64,000 nt of DNA from Fremontodendron californicum (Eukaryota; Streptophyta; Magnoliopsida; Malvales; Malvaceae). Of the stretch, positions 33,999 through 46,084 are shown in pieces; position 1 is the stretch's first letter, and the number at the start of each line of letters is the position of its first letter. The notes under the pieces are model-generated. The model was not told the DNA's origin and did not search any database. It saw nothing but the letters and a program-made list of their open reading frames with translations. The stretch spans positions 8,713,241-8,777,240 of the forward strand of contig JAULJL010000010.1 in assembly GCA_030761205.1 (NCBI GenBank), given 5' to 3'. The position numbers and the translations under genes were made by a program.

Positions 33999-35000
33999 TT
34001 CTCATAATGTTTATGCAATTTATGGAATTCACATTCATAGTAATTTCATTAAGTTACTTAATAATTCTACGCTATAGTTCATCATTTCGCTACAAAAATA
34101 ATTTATAAAAAAAAGGTGACGCGATTTTATGGGAAATTATTTCGGAATCCTACTTAGTCGTTGGAGGTGTCTCGAAATTACTTCTATATAAGGAAGGTGC
34201 CACTTTATTTTGGAATTACATGAGAGTTCCGAAAAGAAAGGATCCTCTTTTTATTTCCGTCTAGTCATTGGGGAAATAAAGGAGAGTGTCCCGAAATCAA
34301 AATTCCTCATGGTTTCCCAACCTAATAAAAGTCAATAATTTTCATTTGATGAAAATTTTCTTGTTATTAGTCTCAATTTTAGGACATGAATGCCCGTTCC
34401 CCTAAACAAGTTTGTTTTTCTTTAGCACGCATAAAAAGTGTGGTATCCCAAGTAAAGGTATAATAGTTGGAACTCTTTCTAGTGGTTGGAGAGTCTCTAA
34501 TAACTATCATTTATGAGAGAATATCATTTGAATATTTTTTGACGGAATATTGCGAGGATCAACACAATGAAAATGGTTATTTCGAATTTCACCTAGTTGT
34601 TGGAGAATTCGAAAAAATTCTCGGACGTCAGAGGCTTTTCGATTTATTCCAGATTTAGATGATTTTCATAAATTTTACGGGAATTGTTTTTAAATATAAG
34701 ATTAAGACTGTTTTTATCAAATTTTAAGGATAACATATGGATAATTGGTATCATTTTCGAACTGGCGTTGTGGATGTGCTAATACCTTTCCCAAGCATAA
34801 TTGTACTCTCGAACCCAACCTGGTTTTATATTTTCATAGACCTAAATTTTTTTATTTTATTAAATCTTAATTGATTTTATGTTTTTTTATAAAGCATTTT
34901 TTTTATAGGTGCACCAATCACACCTAAAAAAAAAGATTGTGGCGACTCTCTTGTATTTTCAATTTTCAAATCAAATGTCTCTAGAAACGTCTAGCGATTA
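33999..35000 (+). repeat. Tat/Ogre-type LTR 3' portion (remnant)
   Basis: It contains repeated TAGTCGTTGGAGGTGT/TAGTCATTGGGG/CTAGTTGTTGGAG modules, then GTGGATGTGCTAATACCTTT (about 34770), TAATTGTACTC(T/C)CGAACCC, and GTGGCGACTCT (34940-34950), the signature that also ends the LTR at 27752-30040. No clear end. Confidence 0.5.
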
Positions 35001-36341
35001 AAAAAATAATTATCACACTCCTTATTCTTAGAATTCACAAATTTTTTTTTTTAAGTAATTGTTTTTTTTCTTTAATCACAACCTAATTAATTAATAATTA
35101 TGATATTATCTTATATATCTCGTGTCTAAAATTATCATGTCTACAAATCATTATGTCATCACATCTTCATTCGTCATTAATATTTAATATTTACTAGTCA
35201 AATGATAAATTATTAAAATATTTAGATATATACTATATATCAAGTAATTTTTAATCATGGTTTCTTATAAAATTTTGTTTTAAATTGAGCAATTAACTAA
35301 TAGTAATATATTTTTTTATTGTCTTACTAGCTTTTAAACTTTAGTTTTATTTTTTTTTCAAATATAGCCATTTGCTCATTTTTAGTTAATTATTAGTGTG
35401 TAAAATTATATTTATATGTATGCATAATATAAATAGAATATTAGAGTTTATCGAATCAATTATTTTAAATACCAATATGATTAATATATCATATTTTCTA
35501 TAATCAATTATTTAGCAAATTGATTTTATATGACAAATTAATTTTATATCATTTTTTATGCTAACAAATATTGATATTAACTTACAAATATAATTAAAAT
35601 ATGGCATATCATATACAAAAGCTTACTTAAAAGGACAATAATAATTTATTTTTGGATTTGAACATTTAAATTATGTAAAAATGATTACATCTAATATAAA
35701 ATAAAAAAAGATGTAAAATCAGTTCGAACCCGAACCTGAGATAATCTAAACACAAAATGACCCAATCCAAAAGAGCTCTAACCGAAAACGGCCTGAATCC
35801 AAAATAACTCAAACCCAAAAAAATCGAATCTGATATGATCAGAACTTAAAAAGACCTGAAACCGATATTATCTAAATCTGAAATGACTCGACTCGACTCG
35901 AACCCACCCTACTACCTCCTCTAGTTTCTACTACATTTTCTAATTGTGGATGTCGACTACATTTTCTAATTGTGGATGTCGGATGTCATCTATGATCTAT
36001 CTCTCTATTTGGGTAAGTATTGTAGATCTGTTTTGATCAATTTTGGTCTGACTGGAGCTTTTATCAAAGTGCTATTCGAGTAGAGTTGTTTTGAAAATGC
36101 TGCAAGGAAAAGTTAAAATACAGTGTTTGACAAACTTAATGTAGAAGTGCTAGAGAATATTGAAAACTATTGATAGTACTTTTGTATATTTTTAATAATA
36201 GTGAAAGAAATAATCAACTTTATTAAATTAAATAACAAGTTTTAAAGTGAAAGAAATAAAAATGAATAAATAGATATTTTTGTTAATTAAAAATAAATAA
36301 AATCAATAGAAAAATTAACCAAATAAAAAAAATATAAATAT
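35001..36341. other. AT-rich spacer with a GAACCCGAAATGACC-type repeat block
   Basis: 35715-35910 holds degenerate repeats that are the reverse complement of those at 26337-26620. At 35929-35982 a 26-bp word (ACTACATTTTCTAATTGTGG and following) is tandemly duplicated. The rest is featureless AT-rich sequence. Confidence 0.5.
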
Positions 36342-36464
36342 TGTTAAAGTGGGATTGTCCCACATCGGTTAAGTCTTGAATTGTCTGTGACCTTATATTC
36401 AAGTTGGGTCTCTTCATCTATCACCAATTGATTTTAGGTTAAATGTTTAACATGGTATCAAAAC
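36342..36464 (+). mobile_element. TRIM-like miniature LTR with adjoining PBS
   Basis: A 111-bp block TGTTAAAGTGGG...ATGTTTAACA (36342-36452) has inverted TGTTAAA/TTTAACA ends and the plant TRIM/LTR word GTCCCACATCGG. It is followed with no gap by TGGTATCAAAAC (36453-36464), a slightly mutated copy of the tRNA-iMet primer binding site TGGTATCAGAGC. No second LTR was found, so this is a 5' fragment. Confidence 0.55.
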
Positions 36465-36917
36465 TCAGATTCTGTTCTGTTATTGTTTTGCGTTATTTCT
36501 TTACTTGTAACATGATATCCGTACTTCTTATTTTATAACAAATATAAAATAATATAATTCTCCTTATTATTCTATGAATTATTGAAGAGATAGATAAGAA
36601 TGTAACAGAAATTTATTAAATATTTGTTACTAAATATTAGTAGCACTTTTTGGAGATGGTTTGATTTATAACTTCATCTAAAAGCTCAAATGAGCTTCCC
36701 GCATAAATCTAAAATCTTAAAATTTCCGGCTTTTACTTTTGCAATACAAATGTTTTTTTTTCTAAACTAAGCCAAACACCCACTTACAAGGTTCGAGATT
36801 GAATGTACCTACCTTATAATTAGTAGTGATAAGGGAAAATTATCGATCCGTTTTCGAAAATAAAACTAACAAACCTCAGTAAAATAATTGACTGAATCAA
36901 AACAAACCAAATTAAAG
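36465..36917. other. AT-rich spacer before the CACTA element
   Basis: Nothing recognised. It ends with the TGA target site (36918-36920). Confidence 0.4.
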
Positions 36918-36920
36918 TGA

Positions 36921-37490
36921 CACTACAAACAAATTGCCATATACTGACGGTTATCTATACCGACGGTCGATATCCGTCGGTAAAAAGTATCTATTCCGAC
37001 GGATTTTTTTAACCGTCAGAATATACATAACATATACCGACGCCCCACTAGTCCGTTGCTATAGGTATACCTATACCGACGGTCAATGAAAAACCGTTGG
37101 TATATACTACAAACAAATGGTAAAATACTGACACTTATCTATACCGACGGTCGAGACCCGTAGGTAAAAAGTTTCTATTCCGACGGATTCTTTTAACCGT
37201 CAGAATATACATAACATATACCGACGCCCAAATTATCCGTTGGTATAGGTATACCTATACCGACGGTCAGTAGAAAACCGTTGGTATATACACCACAAGC
37301 AAATTTAGGGTTTATACTGACACTCATATATACCGACGGTCTGTTCCGTAGGTAAAAAGTGTCTATACCGATGCACAAAATATCCGTTGCTATAGATATA
37401 TCTATACTGACGGTTTATGTAAAACCGTTGGTATAGGGATATCTTTTACCGACGGTTTTTTTATTTTTTTCCGTCAGTAAAAGTAGGGGA
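36921..37490. repeat. CACTA left subterminal array with triplicated TIR-like head
   Basis: The TIR word recurs as (T)ACTACAAACAAATGG at 37105 and CACCACAAGCAAATTT at 37291, a period of about 185 bp. Each is followed by TATACCGACGGTC and pairs of ACCGACGG/CCGTTGGTATA. The 5' end was therefore built by tandem duplication of the terminus. Confidence 0.8.
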
Positions 37491-38723
37491 ATTTCATTGT
37501 TTAAAGCAATACGACGTCGTTTTTCCGATTAGATACCAAGGGCTAAAAAAATCCATTTGCCGATTCCCCCAAACCCCAAAAAAACCCTCTTTCAGGTATT
37601 TTCTTTGTCCATCCTCCCTTGTCCACGCCGCTCTCACTCCAATTTTTCCTCTGCTTAACTTTCAGGTATTTTCTTTGCATCTTTGTATCTTTTATCCTTT
37701 AGTTGTTGTATAAGATCAGTATGCTGTAATGGTGCAATTATATATATAATATTAATTTTCTGTTATCTAGAATTCCTTTTTTCTTTAGGTATTGTATCTT
37801 CTTCCCCTCTTTGTTTTTATTCTCTGCGTGTCGGTATTATTACCCACCCTCCTAGTTTGGTTAACTGCACTTAGCTCATCTTCCAACCCACCCTCTGCAT
37901 TAATAGTTAATGTATTTCATTCATAGAACAGTGTCAGTAATGGTTATGAAATTGGAAAATGGTATTGGAAATTTAACTTCATGAAAAAATCCAAAGTAGA
38001 CTAGAAATTTTGAACCCAGATTTAGAAGGCTAGGGACCAAAGTTGAACTGCTTTCCCATTGGTTAAAAAACAAAAGACAAAACCACAATCCTAAGTACAG
38101 AGCAAAACCTAGACTTTTGAACTTTGAAAAATTTGTACACATTCGCGTGCTCTTTCTTTCTAAGTTAGTACAGGACTATAGATTCACGTGTTTTCAATAG
38201 TGTTAATGAATGAGCTATACATCTTAAACAAGTTCTAATTATATGGAAAATGAATTAAACCCTTATCTTTTCCTCTTCGTTTTGGTTTAATTAACATCAT
38301 TGATTGATCAAGAATTATGTCAAATTCGATGTCGGATGAGGTAAAAATTCAATGGTCATATGAAATTCATTTAGAAGGATCATTTCTATAACCTGAATGC
38401 ACTTTCCATGCCCACAAAACTGGCAATAATATAATGAAATAACAATAAATTTTTTGTACTCAAAAACCTTAACCAGCTTGATTAATTTCATGTAATTCCA
38501 TATTTTTGTTTTTGAGATTGATTAATGACTATGGCTTTTGATTTATTAGATAATAATCATTCCATTATTGCTCGTGTTCATGTAGGAGATTTTACGAAAT
38601 AAAGTTAATGTGAACTAGTCTGCAAATTATTCTTGCAACCAAATCCAAAACCCCTTAAATGCCAGCTTAATTTTGTTTCTTTATTGCTTTTCTAATTGAT
38701 GGATTCTTTTGACATGACATGAT
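37491..38723 (+). other. Internal region of the CACTA element, no transposase
   Basis: ACGACGTCGTTTTTCC at about 37510 is followed by C-rich leader-like sequence with two copies of CTTTCAGGTATTTTCTTTG (37590 and 37660), resembling alternative splice junctions. The small ORFs (37683-37874 plus, 37921-38142 minus) are not recognised. Confidence 0.4.
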
Positions 38724-38728
38724 CTTTG

Positions 38729-39196
38729 TGTTGTGCGGAACTAAATCGAGATTACTAAAACCGATAAAAACAACTGAAAAACACAGATATTTTACGTGGT
38801 TCAGCAAGTATGCTTACATCCACGGGAGAAGGAGCTTGAAGCTTTGTATTAATGGAGATGGAGTATAAACATATACAGAATTCAAGGTGCTATACAAGCA
38901 CTGAACTCACAACTCAACAATACCAAAATTACTCTAACAATTCAGAGTATTTGCTTCAACTCTTTAACTCTCACACATTTTTTCTCTCTTACTCTACATG
39001 GCCTTTTATAGCCAAAATATCATGGTGTGAACACATAGCAAGTGGTAGCCACCATAGCCACCATAGCCACCATCCACCAACTATCATGGTGGGAACACAT
39101 TGCAAGTGGTAGCTAAAGTAGCCACCATCCATTGCAAGTGGTAGCTTCCATTATTGGTGGTAAGCCACCTTTGGTGACTTTGAGCCATATTCAACA
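38729..39196 (-). repeat. 3' LTR of the copia element
   Basis: 468 bp, with TGTTGTGCGG and CATATTCAACA at the plus-strand ends. It has a TATA box TATAAAA on the minus strand (39004-39010) and a CACCATAGC microrepeat with one more 9-bp unit than the other LTR. Confidence 0.95.
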
Positions 39197-39210
39197 ATCT
39201 CCACCTTGGC
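39197..39210 (-). promoter_or_regulatory. Polypurine tract of the copia element
   Basis: On the minus strand GCCAAGGTGGAGAT lies directly before the LTR start TGTTGAATATGG. Confidence 0.8.
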
Positions 39211-39267
39211 GAGAATCCATAGAGAGATTTCACTGATCAGAGCTTCCTCCTTCCTCCTTCAGGTGCT

Positions 39268-42200
39268 TTAAACTCGAGAGACATTGATCAAGTCCAAACA
39301 ATGTTGAAACTTGATTCCAGAAACTATTTTGGTTAGCATATCTGCGGGATTATCTGCAGTCCCGATCTTCTGTAGTAGAATGTTTCCTTCATCTACTATT
39401 TCTCGGATAAAGTGGTAGCGAACATCAATATGCTTGGTCCGACTGTGATGAACTTGGTTCTTAGCTAGGCAAATGGCACTCTGACTATCGCAGAAAACAT
39501 CTACCTTTTCCTGTGCTATCCCGAAATCATCAATCAATCCTTGAAGCCAAATTGCTTCCTTGAAAGCTTCAGTTACAGCCATGTACTCTGCTTCTGTTGT
39601 AGACAGAGCTACCGTTGACTGTAAAGTTGATCTCCAACTTACTGGTCCTCCTGTTATGGTGAACACATAACCGGTAGTTGAACGACGCTTATCAAGATCT
39701 CCAGCATAGTCTGAATCCACATATCCAACAAGATGCTTATCAATAGTTTTTCTTCTCTCGAATTTTAAGCCCGTTTCCACAGTACCATGAATGTACCGTA
39801 GAATCCACTTCACAGCTTGCCAATGGCCTTTACCAGGATTATGCATGTACCGGCTTACCATACTGACAGCATGTGAAATATCAGGTCTCGTACACACCAT
39901 TGCATACATTAGGGCACCTATTGCATTGGCATATGGAACATGATCCATCTGTCTCTTCTCACCATCTGTACTTGGTGACATCAATGCACTGAGTTTGAAA
40001 TGTGCCGCCAAAGGAGTACTTACAGATTTGGTCTTATCATTAATGCCAAATCTCTGAAGTACTTTGCTCAGGTACTGAGCCTGGGTTAATTTGATCACAC
40101 CATTTTTTCTATCTCTGCTGATTTCCATCCCAAGAATTTTCTTAGCTTCTCCAAGATCCTTTATCTCGAACTCTGAGCTCAGTTGAGCCTTCAGCCTGTC
40201 GATCTCCACCTTGCTTATAGATGCGATTAACATATCATCAACATATAAAAGCAAGTAGATAAATGATTCATTTTGGAGTTTCCGGAAATAAACACAGTGA
40301 TCAAATTGACTGCGTGTGTACTTCTGATCCAACATAAAGGTGTCAAACCGCTTGTACCACTGTCGCGGTGACTGCTTTAGACCGTATAGAGACCTGTTCA
40401 ACTTACATGTCCAATCTTCATGACCGGGGACTCTAAAACCATCTGGTTGAGTCATATAAATTTCCTCCTCTAATGAACCATGGAGGAATGCAGTTTTTAC
40501 ATCAAGTTGAACTAACTCTAGGTCATACTGTGCTACTAAAGCCAATAAGATCCGAATAGATGCATGCTTAACAACAGGTAAAAATACCTTATTGTAGTCT
40601 ATTCCTTCTTTTTGAGCGTAACCTTTGGCTACCAGTCTGGCTTGTATCTGATGCTGTCTTTGCCAGTAGCACCCTCCTTTTTGGCAAAGACCCATTTGTA
40701 CCCAATTGATCTTTTGAGTGTTGGAAGTGGAACCAACTTCCAAGTCTGATTCTGATGAAGTGATGTCATCTCTTCATCCATCGCCTTCTTCCACTGGGCA
40801 TGCTCGGGGCTGTTTACAGCTTCTTTGTAATTGATTGGAACATCATCATCAATTACTGGAAGGGCGTATGCCACCATGTCTGTGTACCGAGCAGGTTTCC
40901 GAATATGTCTTTTCGGTCTGCTGGTGGCAATAGATTCAGGTTGCTGAAAGATTTCCGGTGATGACTCCTCCACTTCAGTTAAGGTGTCATCAGATTCTGG
41001 TTCAGATTCATCAGAATTTTGACCAGCATCTTCTGATTCAAACTCCACCTGCTTTAGAGAATCATGGTTCTGATTCTCTGGAGTTGACAGTTTCAGCATT
41101 ACAGATTCGTCAAAGGTAACATCTCGGCTTACGATGACTTTCTTTGACTCAGGGTTCCACAGTCGGAATGCCTTTACTCCTTCACTAAAGCCCAAGAAGA
41201 CAGCTTTCTTGGCTCTAGGATCCAGTTTTGATTCACTTACGTGAAAATATGCTGGGCATCCGAAAATACGAAGCTGATCATAATCAGTGGCAGAATGTCC
41301 GGACCACACCTCTATGGGAGTTTTCCCATCAATTGCAGTGGAGGGTAGTCTGTTGATAATGTGGGAGGCATACAGTAAAGCCTTCGCCCAAAATGCTTTG
41401 CTCAAGCCCGACTGGGATAACATGCAGCGAACTTTATCAACCAAAGTTCGGTTCATCCTTTCTGCAACTCCATTCTGCTGGGGAGTGCCAGGAACAGTGA
41501 AGTGTCGAATTATCCCATCATTCTGACAGATTTCCTTCAGTGGATCTGACTTGTATTCTCCACCGTTGTCAGATCTTAGTCTCTTGAGCTTTCTCCCGCT
41601 CTGGGTTTCGATCATCTTCTTCCATTTTACGAAGATATCTAATACTTCATCTTTGTGCTTCATAGTATAAACCCAGACATATCTAGAGTAATCATCAATA
41701 AAGGTCACAAAATAGTGTTTACCTCCCAATGAAGCATTTTTGGAAGGCCCCCAGACATCAGTGTGAATGTAGTCCAATGTTGCTCTCGTACGATGAATTG
41801 CTGTGCCAAACTTGACTCTTGTTTGCTTGTCTAGGACGCAATGCTCACAGAAATCAAGTTTTCCAGTTTTGGCATTCTTCAGTACACCTTGATTTATCAG
41901 GTTTTGCAAGGCCTTCTCTCCAACATGCCCTAAGCGCGTGTGCCAAAGTCGAGAAGTGTCAGATTCATCGCCTCCATTGTTGTGGGAGACTGCTGCTCTG
42001 CCGGTCACAGTTTCTCCATCAAGGAGATACAGATTTCCCTTCATAGAACCCTTCATGGCTAAGAATGCTCCACGTACAACCTTCAAGACTCCATTCTGAA
42101 TGGTCATCTTGTAACCATTTGAGTCTAAGACCCCCAGTGATATGAGGTTCTTCTTGAGATCAGGGACATACCTTAAATCTGTAAGTTGTCTGATTATACC

Positions 42201-43262
42201 GTCATGCATTTTTAGTCGGATAGTTCCAATTCCTCTAGTGTGACAAGTATTGTCATTGCCCATAAGGACAATCCCTCCATCAAACTCCTTGAAGTTTGAG
42301 AACCACTTCCGGTTCGGACACATGTGGTAGGAACATCCGGAATCCAAAATCCATTGATTTGAAGAGTTTGTTGTTGTGGAAATCGTAAATGCAGAGTCTT
42401 CCTCTCCCTCAGATTCTTGAGCTACATTCACAGTCGACTTCTTCATGTTAGGACAGTTTTTCCTCCAGTGCCATTTCTCATGGCAATAGGCACACTCGTC
42501 CTTTGAGAGTCGTGTTTTTGATGATCCCCTCTTTGAACGGGATTTACCTCGCTTGTTTTCTCCGGCTCTTTGGTTGTTCTTCCTGCCTCTGTACACAGTT
42601 AAAGCTTCTGGTGCAGTATTCTGGTGATCATGCTGATCCTTTTTCCGATACTCATTATTCACCAGAGCATTACTAACATTAACATATTCTATCTCATTTT
42701 TACCATACAACAGTGTAGTGGTTAAATGATCATAGCTATCAGGCAAGGAATTTAACAGAGTAAGAGCCTTATCTTTATCAGAGATATTTGCATCTAGATT
42801 TTCAAGATCAACGAGGATTTTGTTAAAACTTACTAGATGCTCCTGCATGGTGATACCTTGCTTATACTGGATGTGGAACAGCTTTTTCTTCAGATAGAGT
42901 CTGTTCTCCATGCTTTTTGTCATGTACTTGTCCTCGAGTTGTTTCCAGAGAGTTTTTGCATTATTCTCTCTCATGACAAAGTACTTCTGGTCCTTGGCTA
43001 GGCATAACCGGATTGTGCCACAAGTCTGACGGTTGACAAACTTCCAGTCATCTTCCGAAATATCTCTGGGCCTGTCTTCCAGAGCGATATGTGAACCCTC
43101 TCAGAATAACAGATCCTGTACTTCGCACTGCCACATGCCAAAGTTGTTGGTGCCATCAAATTTATCCACCTCGAACTTTGCAGTGGTCATCGAGTTCTTT
43201 CTGATGTAAGAACTTGATGGTGTGCTGCTGGTTGTTTCAGTTGTCTCTAATGATTCTGCCAT
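39268..43262 (-). pseudogene. Copia gag-pol polyprotein with one nonsense codon and one 1-bp deletion
   Basis: It starts at ATG 43262 and ends at 39268, about 1330 codons, the length of Tnt1-type polyproteins. In order: Gag; CCHC knuckle CAYCHEKWHWRKNC (about 42495-42454); protease WILDSGCSYHM (about 42353-42321); integrase HHCC (WHTRLGH, CEHC) and D-D-35-E core (HTDVWGP, SDNGGEY, NGVAERMN); RT with YVDDM (about 40245-40231); and RNase H (GYVDSDYAG; TKHIDVRYHF). Two breaks: an in-frame TGA at 43101-43103 in gag, which looks like a CGA-to-TGA change, and a deletion between 40640 and 40641 that shifts frame just before the RT core. Everything else stays open, in two frames (42974-40629 and 40743-39268). 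It encodes the particle, protease, integrase and RT of the element. Confidence 0.93.
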
Positions 43263-43838
43263 GGTAATAAAACAAAATTACCAACTCAGAGTTTTTCCGG
43301 TACCTGTATGAAAAACGGATGCCGCGGTTGAGTCCAGAATAGTCGAAATAGCCAGGAACGGGTCCAACTGTGTAAATTTTGGACACACGGTGAATATTCT
43401 GCGAATATTCTGCTGCAGGTGGCTCGAAATGGACTCGGTTTAGCTCAACCGGCTCGGAAAAGTCTCGGAATAGTGTTCTGAAACGGCTCAAAAAATAGCC
43501 CGAAAAAGTTGGTCGGAGCTACGGCGGCGCGTGCGGCGCATACGGCGGCGTGTGCGGCGACGCGTGGAGCGCGTGGAGGCTGCTTGGTAACCGACGCGTG
43601 GGGCGCGTGGGCTTCACGCGTCTTCAACCTCTGGAGGCGCGTGCGGCGCGTGGGCGAGTGAGGCCCACTCGTAATCCTTCTGGCGGCGCGTGTGGGCGCG
43701 TGCGGCGGCTTCTGGCGCTCCGGTTGATTCTGCTGTACTCCTCTCAACGACCTCTTCAATCTGGTATTTTCAAAACACAAATTGGAGCACTTTTGAAAAA
43801 CGGACAGAATCGTACAAACTCGGTTTTACGTAAAATTT
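43263..43838 (-). other. Copia leader with an unusual GC-rich patch
   Basis: Between the PBS and gag ATG lie about 580 nt. The part at 43497-43740 is very GC-rich, built from degenerate GGCGCGTG/GCGGCGTG words, in a roughly two-thirds-AT window. The plus- and minus-strand ORFs here (43550-43846, 43445-43780) are Arg/Ala-rich artefacts of the repeat. Confidence 0.75.
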
Positions 43839-43851
43839 GGCTCTGATACCA
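43839..43851 (-). promoter_or_regulatory. Primer binding site, initiator tRNA-Met type
   Basis: On the minus strand TGGTATCAGAGCC, 3 nt from the LTR end. This is the standard plant copia primer site. Confidence 0.9.
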
Positions 43852-43854
43852 ATT

Positions 43855-44314
43855 TGTTGTGCGGAACTAAATCGAGATTACTAAAACCGATAAAAACACA
43901 CTGAAAAACACAGATATTTTACGTGGTTCAGCAAGTATGCTTACATCCACGGGAGGAGGAGCTTGAAGCTTTGTATTAATGGAGATGGAGTATAAACATA
44001 TACAGAATTCAAGGTGCTATACAAGCACTGAACTCACAACTCAACAATACCAAAATTACTCTAACAATTCAGAGTATTTGCTTCAACTCTTTAACTCTCA
44101 CACATTTTTTCTCTCTTACTCTACATGGCCTTTTATAGCCAAAATATCATGGTGTGAACACATAGCAAGTGGTAGCCACCATAGCCACCATCCACCAACT
44201 ATCATGGTGGGAACACATTGCAAGTGGTAGCTAAAGTAGCCACCATCCATTGCAAGTGGTAGCTTCCATTATTGGTGGTAAGCCACCTTTGGTGACTTTG
44301 AGCCATATTCAACA
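43855..44314 (-). repeat. 5' LTR of the copia element
   Basis: 460 bp. The TATA box on the minus strand (TATAAAA, plus 44131-44137) would start element transcription toward lower coordinates. Confidence 0.95.
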
Positions 44315-44319
44315 CTTTG

Positions 44320-45330
44320 ATTGTTAGATGCTGAAAATTAAGGTTTCCAAGAAAAACTATCAATATTTGTATATATTCCCACAATGGTTTAGGAAAAAAA
44401 AACAATTTTGACCAATTCTCTGTCTCTACTTTTTAACAGGTTTTGGACAATTTCATTTCACGATAGCTATATAGGAAATGTTTAAGCCATTACCATGCTT
44501 CTTCATGTCTTTGAGTGATATAAAGAATCCCAAATATAAATATGCATCTCTTATTTGGCAAGCTAGCTGTATATCAGTATGACCTTTCTCATATCCTATC
44601 ATTATTAATGTCTTTCTCATATCAGTGTGGCAACCCACCCTCTCCTTTTCCCAAACAACAGAAGCATTCTGATTACTTTTTTTTTCTTTGGCATTGATCA
44701 ATTGATGATAACTTATAAATTTTATGGTAGGATTTTAAAAAGTTAACTAAAAGAAAATTCAACTTAAAATGTTGTCTAAAGTAAAAGGAAATCAGATTTT
44801 CCTAGTAAGAAATTAATTTATTTTTTTCCGCTTTGCATCCATCCACATCTTGGAGGATCGGAAGCAAAACAAGATATATATATATATATATATATAATGA
44901 ATTTGTTTATGATTATCCATAGCACCTATTATTGACTATCCCATTTCAAAATATATTCCAGGTGGGTTCCCACTTTGCATGATAACAGCAAACCTGTGCT
45001 TTTCTTACCTTTCACTGCAAAAAAAAAAAACTATAAAATAGTCCATAAAATAGAAGATTCATGTTGGGTGCAAAATCTTTGAGATTCCTTGCTTTGTGAG
45101 GTCACATGATTTTTTTGTTTGTTTGTTTCATGATTGAAAGTAGAAAAGGTACAAGGGGAAGATTCCTTGCTTTGTGAGGTTACAATTTATTTGTAATTTT
45201 ATTTTTAATATTATAAAATATTTTGTACTTTCTTATAATCGTTTTTGTACTTTCTTATAATGGATTTTTTATCTTGGATTAAATTATAAATATATCAATA
45301 TTAGTAATTGAAAATATGAAAAAAAATTTA
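44320..45330 (+). other. CACTA internal region right of the copia insertion
   Basis: No coding frame accepted. Direct repeat GATTCCTTGCTTTGTGAGGT at about 45083 and 45161. (TA)n at 44874-44896. Confidence 0.4.
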
Positions 45331-45945
45331 TTTTTACTGATCTCTATACTGACAGTTCATATAACAACAAAAAATGTATAGTATACTGATCGAGTAAACC
45401 GTCAGTTAATTTACGACAAACGGTCGCTATAGGTTAATTGTATATTTTACATTTTAATCTATACCGACGGACACAAAAAAAAAAACCGTCGGTATACGTA
45501 TATCAATGGTATCTATACCGACGGAAACAGAATCCGTCAGTATAGATACGGTATCTATACCTACGGCTACAAAATCCGTCGGTATAAATACGGTATCTAT
45601 ACCGACGGTTACCAAAGCCGTCGGTATAGATGCGATATCTATACCGACGGATACAAAATCCGTCGGTATAGGTAAGGTGTAAAAGGGGCTACCCAACATA
45701 GGCTATACCGACGGTAGTAACATTAGTGACGCATAAAACCGTCGGTATAGGCTATACATCCTATTCCGACGGTCACCATTTCCGTCGGTATAGGTCTATA
45801 CCGACGAGGGTTTTACCGTCGCTTAATTTTTTGTCGGAATAGTCATTTTGACCGTCGGTATAGGGTTTTAGGACTTTTAGCGACGGATTTTGAAGATTTA
45901 CTGACGCTTTTTGAACCGTCACTATATGGCAATTTGTTTGTAGTG
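45331..45945. repeat. CACTA right subterminal array and TIR
   Basis: Alternating TATACCGACGG and CCGTC(G/A)GTATA units form many short hairpins. The array ends in the inverted TIR ending GTTTGTAGTG. The minus-strand ORF 45454-45699 reads the repeat (Ile-Pro-Thr-Asp pattern) and is not a gene. Confidence 0.85.
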
Positions 45946-46084
45946 TGACTAATCAAAATAACCGAAATCGACATAAATAGGTCGGTTTGATTGGCTTTAA
46001 CTATTCAAAAAATATATTACTTATATATATAAAAGCTATTTTATATTTTATATTATATTTTATATATTATGTAATATAAATAAT

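Larger units (their letters stand above)
38729..44314 (-). mobile_element. Ty1/copia retrotransposon, Tork/Tnt1-like, nearly intact and young
   Basis: A 5586-bp element on the minus strand. LTRs at 38729-39196 (3') and 43855-44314 (5') differ by only one substitution, one 1-bp indel and one 9-bp repeat-copy difference. CTTTG flanks it perfectly (38724-38728, 44315-44319). The PBS is at 43839-43851, the PPT at 39197-39210, and the gag-pol region at 39268-43262. It sits inside the CACTA element in a non-coding part. The near-identical LTRs imply recent insertion. Two lesions in gag-pol make this copy non-autonomous. Confidence 0.95.
36921..45945. mobile_element. Non-autonomous CACTA (En/Spm-like) transposon with nested copia element
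   Basis: The termini are CACTACAAACAAATTGCCAT...ATGGCAATTTGTTTGTAGTG, about 31 of 32 positions inverted-identical. TGA is duplicated at 36918-36920 and 45946-45948, the 3-bp duplication typical of CACTA elements. Both ends carry subterminal ACCGACGG/CCGTCGGT repeats (36950-37490 and 45330-45930), the usual transposase-binding arrays. Removing the copia element (38729-44314 plus one duplication) leaves about 3.4 kb with no transposase ORF. The internal part (37500-38723, 44320-45330) looks like a retained promoter/leader and 3' region. Confidence 0.9.

Noticed and set aside
43445..43846. Arg/Ala-rich ORFs on both strands in the copia leader
   Set aside because: Produced by GC-rich GCGGCG-type repeats lacking stops. 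They lie between PBS and gag.
45454..45699. 81-codon ORF with Ile-Pro-Thr-Asp repeats
   Set aside because: It is the CACTA subterminal array read in frame.
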